A DNA stretch of 64,000 nucleotides from Amaranthus tricolor (lineage: Eukaryota > Streptophyta > Magnoliopsida > Caryophyllales > Amaranthaceae), in assembly GCF_026212465.1 (NCBI RefSeq), contig NC_080049.1, positions 23,078,872 to 23,142,871 on the forward strand, written 5' to 3'. How positions within the stretch are numbered: position 1 is the first letter of the stretch; each line of letters begins with the position of its first letter. Below are positions 58,624 to 64,000 of this stretch, piece after piece. The notes beneath the pieces were generated by a model. It worked only from the letters and a program-made list of their open reading frames with translations, ran no database searches and had not been told where the DNA came from. Both the position numbers and the translations under genes were made by a program.

Positions 58624-59946
58624 ATGGATTTGCAATTGTTGAATAAAGATTTAAACTTAACTGGTAAAAAGAAGAAATGGGTTCTTCTTTTAGCAGCTTT
58701 TGGGCTAACTGGGTATGCCGTTTTTAGGGTTTATAATTCACCCACTTTTAATAGAAAAAGGAAGAGGGTTTTCAAACTGTATAAAGCCTTTGTTACGATT
58801 CTCGAGTCTATTTCTGTTTCCGCCGAGATTATTGGTTTTGTTTCTAAGGATTTAAGGGAGTTTTTACAATCAGATTCTGATGAAATCCCTAATAGTTTGA
58901 AGCAGATTTCTAAGATTTCTCAATCTAAAGAATTCTCAGATTCTATTGTTGGGGTTACTGCTGCTATAACTAAGGGAGTTTTTATGGGTTATCAGGGTGT
59001 AAATTCAAGAGTTGGTTCGGATTCAGATTTTTATGATAGATTTATGGATAAACTGTTGTCGGATTCTGGCTCGGGTTTTGCTTCTGTGGTTGTTGGTAGT
59101 TTTGCTAGGAATTTAGTGTTGGCTTTGTATTCGAGTCAAGAGTCCGACAGTGGATTGAATTCGGGTGCTCAGATGAACGGCGATCGTTCGATGTCGAGTG
59201 AGACCGACTTACCTAGATGGGTTAATGCAATGTGTAGTGACCCTTGTAAGGATCTTGTTTTAGATTGTATACAGAAGTTTGTGAGCACTGCTGTTGCTGT
59301 TTACCTTGACAAAACAATAAATATTAACACTTATGACGAGTTGTTTGCTGGATTGACTAATCCAAAGCATGATAAACAAGTGAGAGATTTGTTAGTGTCG
59401 TTATGCAATGGATCGATTGAAACGTTGGTTAAGACATCTCACCATGCTCTAACTGATTCAAACTCAGATTCAAATGTGGGTTCTGATTCTTCTCGTGTTT
59501 CAGGGTTTGTTGTGAGACGTTCGAATTCAGATGTGATGCCTAAGACTCTCAGCTCGGTGATTGATGGCATGCATAATGTAATAACGATCAAACAACACGG
59601 AGATGGAGAAAGAGGACTTTTCGGGTTAGGGGAAAGTAAGCAGGAGTCCGGTGGGAGTTGGATGTCGACAATGTCTTCTACCTTGGCTATCCCGACAAAC
59701 AGAAAACTTGTTCTTGACGTCACTGGGAGAGTGACATTCGAGACGATGAGGTCATTGCTGGAGTTCTTGCTTGGGAAATTGTTTGCCAGTGTGAAACGAA
59801 GTGTCCGTTCTCTGGCTGATGCTGTCATGGACACCGGTCGACAAGTTGTAAGATATGTTACAGAAAAATCTTATGTTGTTGCTAGTATCTGTCTTTCACT
59901 GTGCTTACATGTAATGGGTAGCCCTTTGGAATTGATGCCTGCTTGA
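58624..59946 (+). CDS. Uncharacterised plant protein with N-terminal membrane anchor
   Basis: A single uninterrupted frame of 440 residues that I do not recognise with confidence. It has a short basic start (GKKKK, 14-18), then a hydrophobic segment (WVLLLAAFGLTGYAVFRVY, 19-37), followed by a strongly basic stretch (RKRKR). This suggests a membrane-anchored protein with the body on the side of the positive charges. The middle is soluble, Ser/Asp-rich and mostly helical-looking. Residues 405-435 contain a second hydrophobic run (YVVASICLSLCLHVMGS). The start is the first ATG of the frame. Codon use, length and lack of decay mark it as a real host gene. AATAAA lies at 60288. No transposon motifs are present. 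Confidence 0.85.
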   Translation: MDLQLLNKDLNLTGKKKKWVLLLAAFGLTGYAVFRVYNSPTFNRKRKRVFKLYKAFVTILESISVSAEIIGFVSKDLREFLQSDSDEIPNSLKQISKISQSKEFSDSIVGVTAAITKGVFMGYQGVNSRVGSDSDFYDRFMDKLLSDSGSGFASVVVGSFARNLVLALYSSQESDSGLNSGAQMNGDRSMSSETDLPRWVNAMCSDPCKDLVLDCIQKFVSTAVAVYLDKTININTYDELFAGLTNPKHDKQVRDLLVSLCNGSIETLVKTSHHALTDSNSDSNVGSDSSRVSGFVVRRSNSDVMPKTLSSVIDGMHNVITIKQHGDGERGLFGLGESKQESGGSWMSTMSSTLAIPTNRKLVLDVTGRVTFETMRSLLEFLLGKLFASVKRSVRSLADAVMDTGRQVVRYVTEKSYVVASICLSLCLHVMGSPLELMPA

Positions 59947-62104
<2,158 letters not shown>

Positions 62105-62400
62105 ACTATATTTGGATATATAGCAAGTTAAGGGAGGATAAGGGAAAGGAAAAAGAGGGGCAGGGAAAAAAATTCATTGTTTGTATGGGAAGAAAACAAA
62201 GGGAAAAAAAACGAATTTTATTTTCCTTTTAAATCTTTTCTTTTATGTAGAAATTTAGATATTAACAAAATAAAGATATAGGATCCCTTCAAATCTCTTA
62301 CCTTTAAATCTTTTCCTCTCTTTTTGCTATCTAAATAAAGAGATTTTCATCCTTTTAAATTTTATTTTTTTTCCTTCATTTCCTTTCATCCAAACAAAGT
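62105..62400. mobile_element. Probable MITE with purine-rich/pyrimidine-rich arms, copy 2
   Basis: Ends ACTATATTTGGAT and inverted ACTTTGTTTGGAT. The purine-rich left arm and pyrimidine-rich right arm match the layout and words of 19104-19402. It is followed by a tandem repeat of CAAAGTTTAATTATTCAATTT. Confidence 0.55.
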
Positions 62401-62953
62401 TTAATTATTCAATTTAACAAAGTTTAATTATTCAATTTACATGTCATAGAAAGAAAGTCCATATATATATACTTCATCTTGAACTTTTCTTATTGAAGTG
62501 GCAAGAAAAGTGATACAACATGAACATCTTGACATATTGATCTTTTACCCTAAACACATTCAAACTTAGTTCGTATAGAAATAATATGTAAAAATTCATA
62601 TCTAAATTTTAGTACGTAGCTCAATTTCATTGGTGCTCAGTAATTTTCTTGTAAATTATTTCACTTCCTCTTAAGATTATAAATTTGATTTTTCTTAAAA
62701 TTAGTGTTAAAAAATTAAACTAGACTTAAACCTAAAGTTTAAGTGACAGAATCTAAAATACTATACAATCATCAAACTTTCCACCCGTTAAATAATAAAA
62801 ATAGGAGTATGTAATTAAAAAATAATTTTATAATTCAAATCTATAATTTGAAATGAAATACTTATTTTTAAACGCAATCTTAAACAATTTTTTTGGCTAA
62901 GGAAAAAAGAAGACTAAGTGATATCGATCTAAACTTTTTTCAAAAAAATAGTA

Positions 62954-63211
62954 CTCCCTCCGTTTTTTTTCAAACGTTTCATTTGCTTTTTGAGTGCTAT
63001 TCATCAACCACTTTTAATTTGTAATTTATTTTTAATCAATGAATTAAAACAAAGTCAAATGGAATCTTAATTGATTCATCTCAACATAAAGTCTACTAAT
63101 ATTTTGTTTTATAATTTTTGATTATGCACAATTAGAGATATTAAAGATTAAATTAATGCATTGGCAAACATGCAAAAAGCAAATGAGACGTTTGGAAAGC
63201 AACAGAGGGAA
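62954..63211. mobile_element. Stowaway MITE
   Basis: 258 bp flanked by TA on both sides. TIR CTCCCTCCGTTTTT on the left, inverted TTCCCTCTGTTGC on the right. Subterminal CAAACGTTTCATTTGC pairs with GCAAATGAGACGTTTG. Confidence 0.85.
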
Positions 63212-63278
63212 TAATACTTATTCTCAAACTAATACAAAGAGTGGTTTCTCATTTCTCAATTCTCTTACTGGTTCCTTC

Positions 63279-64000
63279 CACTACAAATAGATAACAAAAT
63301 GGCGATGACATTTATGATCGCTATTTAATCGCTAAATTGGTAAAAGTGGTTCGGGTGACGGCCCAAGGTTGGACGTCATTTTGGTGGGACGCTAAATGAA
63401 AATTGGACGCCTAAACATGGCCAAAATTACAAAAATGGGGCGACGGCCCATGTGTCGTCGCCATGTGCATTTTTTAGGGCTATGGTCTGGCTACGACCCT
63501 GGTTTCGTCGCCCAGATTTAAAAAAAAGATTCTATACAATGATACAAAACTAATATTTGAATAATTGTTATTGCTAGAGCTTGAACCCATAGCCTCTAAC
63601 ATCTAGGTACAACTCTCAAACCACTAAGACACTCGAAACATATTGATTTATATTATGTTGCTTTTATATTTATTACCTAGTAACTTATACTTCAACATTT
63701 TTATAACTTATTATTATTATTATTATTTTTTTTATTAAAGTATTATTATTATTATTATTATTAGAGTAATATTAGTATATAATTAGTCATATTACTGTAT
63801 ACTTAGCCGTATTACTGTATTATTGGTTTTGTTAGAATATTATTAGTCGTACTACTATATTATTAGTATATTATTAATTGTATTAGTATATAATTAGTTG
63901 TATTAGTGTAATATTAGTAAATTATTTGTTGTGTAGTCATATTAGAGTAATATTTATATATTATTAATCATATTAGGATATTGTTATTCGAATTAATGCA
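63279..64000. mobile_element. CACTA (En/Spm) element terminus, running off the window
   Basis: Starts CACTACAAATAG, the CACTA terminal signature. A subterminal region with repeated GCGACGGCCCA, GTCGTCGCC and GGACGTC words on both strands follows (63350-63515), as expected for TNPA-like binding arrays. The remainder is TA/TTA-rich, including (TTA)n at 63709-63765. The other end lies outside the window. Confidence 0.7.
63574..63640 (-). other. tRNA-like segment (pseudo-tRNA or SINE head)
   Basis: The minus strand has an A-box-like TTAGTGGTTTGAGAG and, 36 bp on, a B-box-like GGGTTCAAGCTC, spaced as in tRNA genes. Acceptor stem pairing is not convincing, so it is more likely a tRNA-derived repeat than a working tRNA. 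Confidence 0.35.

Overview
This window is nuclear DNA from a flowering plant, most likely a eudicot. It is strongly AT-rich and its genes carry introns. It holds plant-only families: a RAV-type AP2/B3 factor, an ACT-domain-repeat (ACR) protein and a plant mobile domain gene. Its transposons are also typical of plants: Ty1/copia, a Cassandra TRIM with 5S rRNA-like LTRs, MULE, hAT, CACTA and Harbinger- and Stowaway-like MITEs. I cannot place it to genus from sequence alone.

Host genes are few. A single-exon RAV-like AP2-B3 repressor lies at 14280-15197 (+). A seven-exon ACR gene with four ACT domains runs from 27350 to 21895 (-); its two first exons are tiny and separated from the rest by a 2.8 kb intron. 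A single-exon 440-residue protein of unknown function, with terminal hydrophobic segments, is at 58624-59946 (+). Nearly everything else is transposon or unassigned AT-rich spacer.

Transposon layout from left to right. A gag-less decayed copia element is at 687-4413. A young-looking but internally deleted copia element (-), with LTRs that look identical and a perfect TCATG duplication, is at 6006-10808; it lies next to an LTR scrap of a third copia family. Three Harbinger-like MITE copies follow: two bracket RAV and one sits in an ACR intron. A truncated copia 5' end is at about 15880-16800. A 6.7 kb MULE is at 27843-34546. An RTE-type LINE tail is at 34822-35496 and a complete Cassandra TRIM at 35783-36441. 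A nested stack covers 41637-52283: probably an old hAT MITE, carrying smaller MITEs, split by an old copia element that is itself split by a 1.36 kb hAT element. LINE RNase H remnants are at 55056-55814, and a CACTA end at 63279 runs off the window.

The most unusual object is the MULE. It has an 8-bp target duplication and degenerate terminal inverted repeats. Its forward gene splices a MULE transposase (DDE triad and SWIM-like finger visible) in frame to an OTU-type cysteine-protease domain whose catalytic Cys is replaced by Arg. A convergent reverse-strand gene encodes a plant mobile domain protein. GC-rich palindromic blocks built on CAGATCTG sit inside both ends. Both genes are interrupted by an in-frame TAG that looks like a former CAG. 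The element starts 493 bp upstream of the ACR start codon, so it may affect that promoter.
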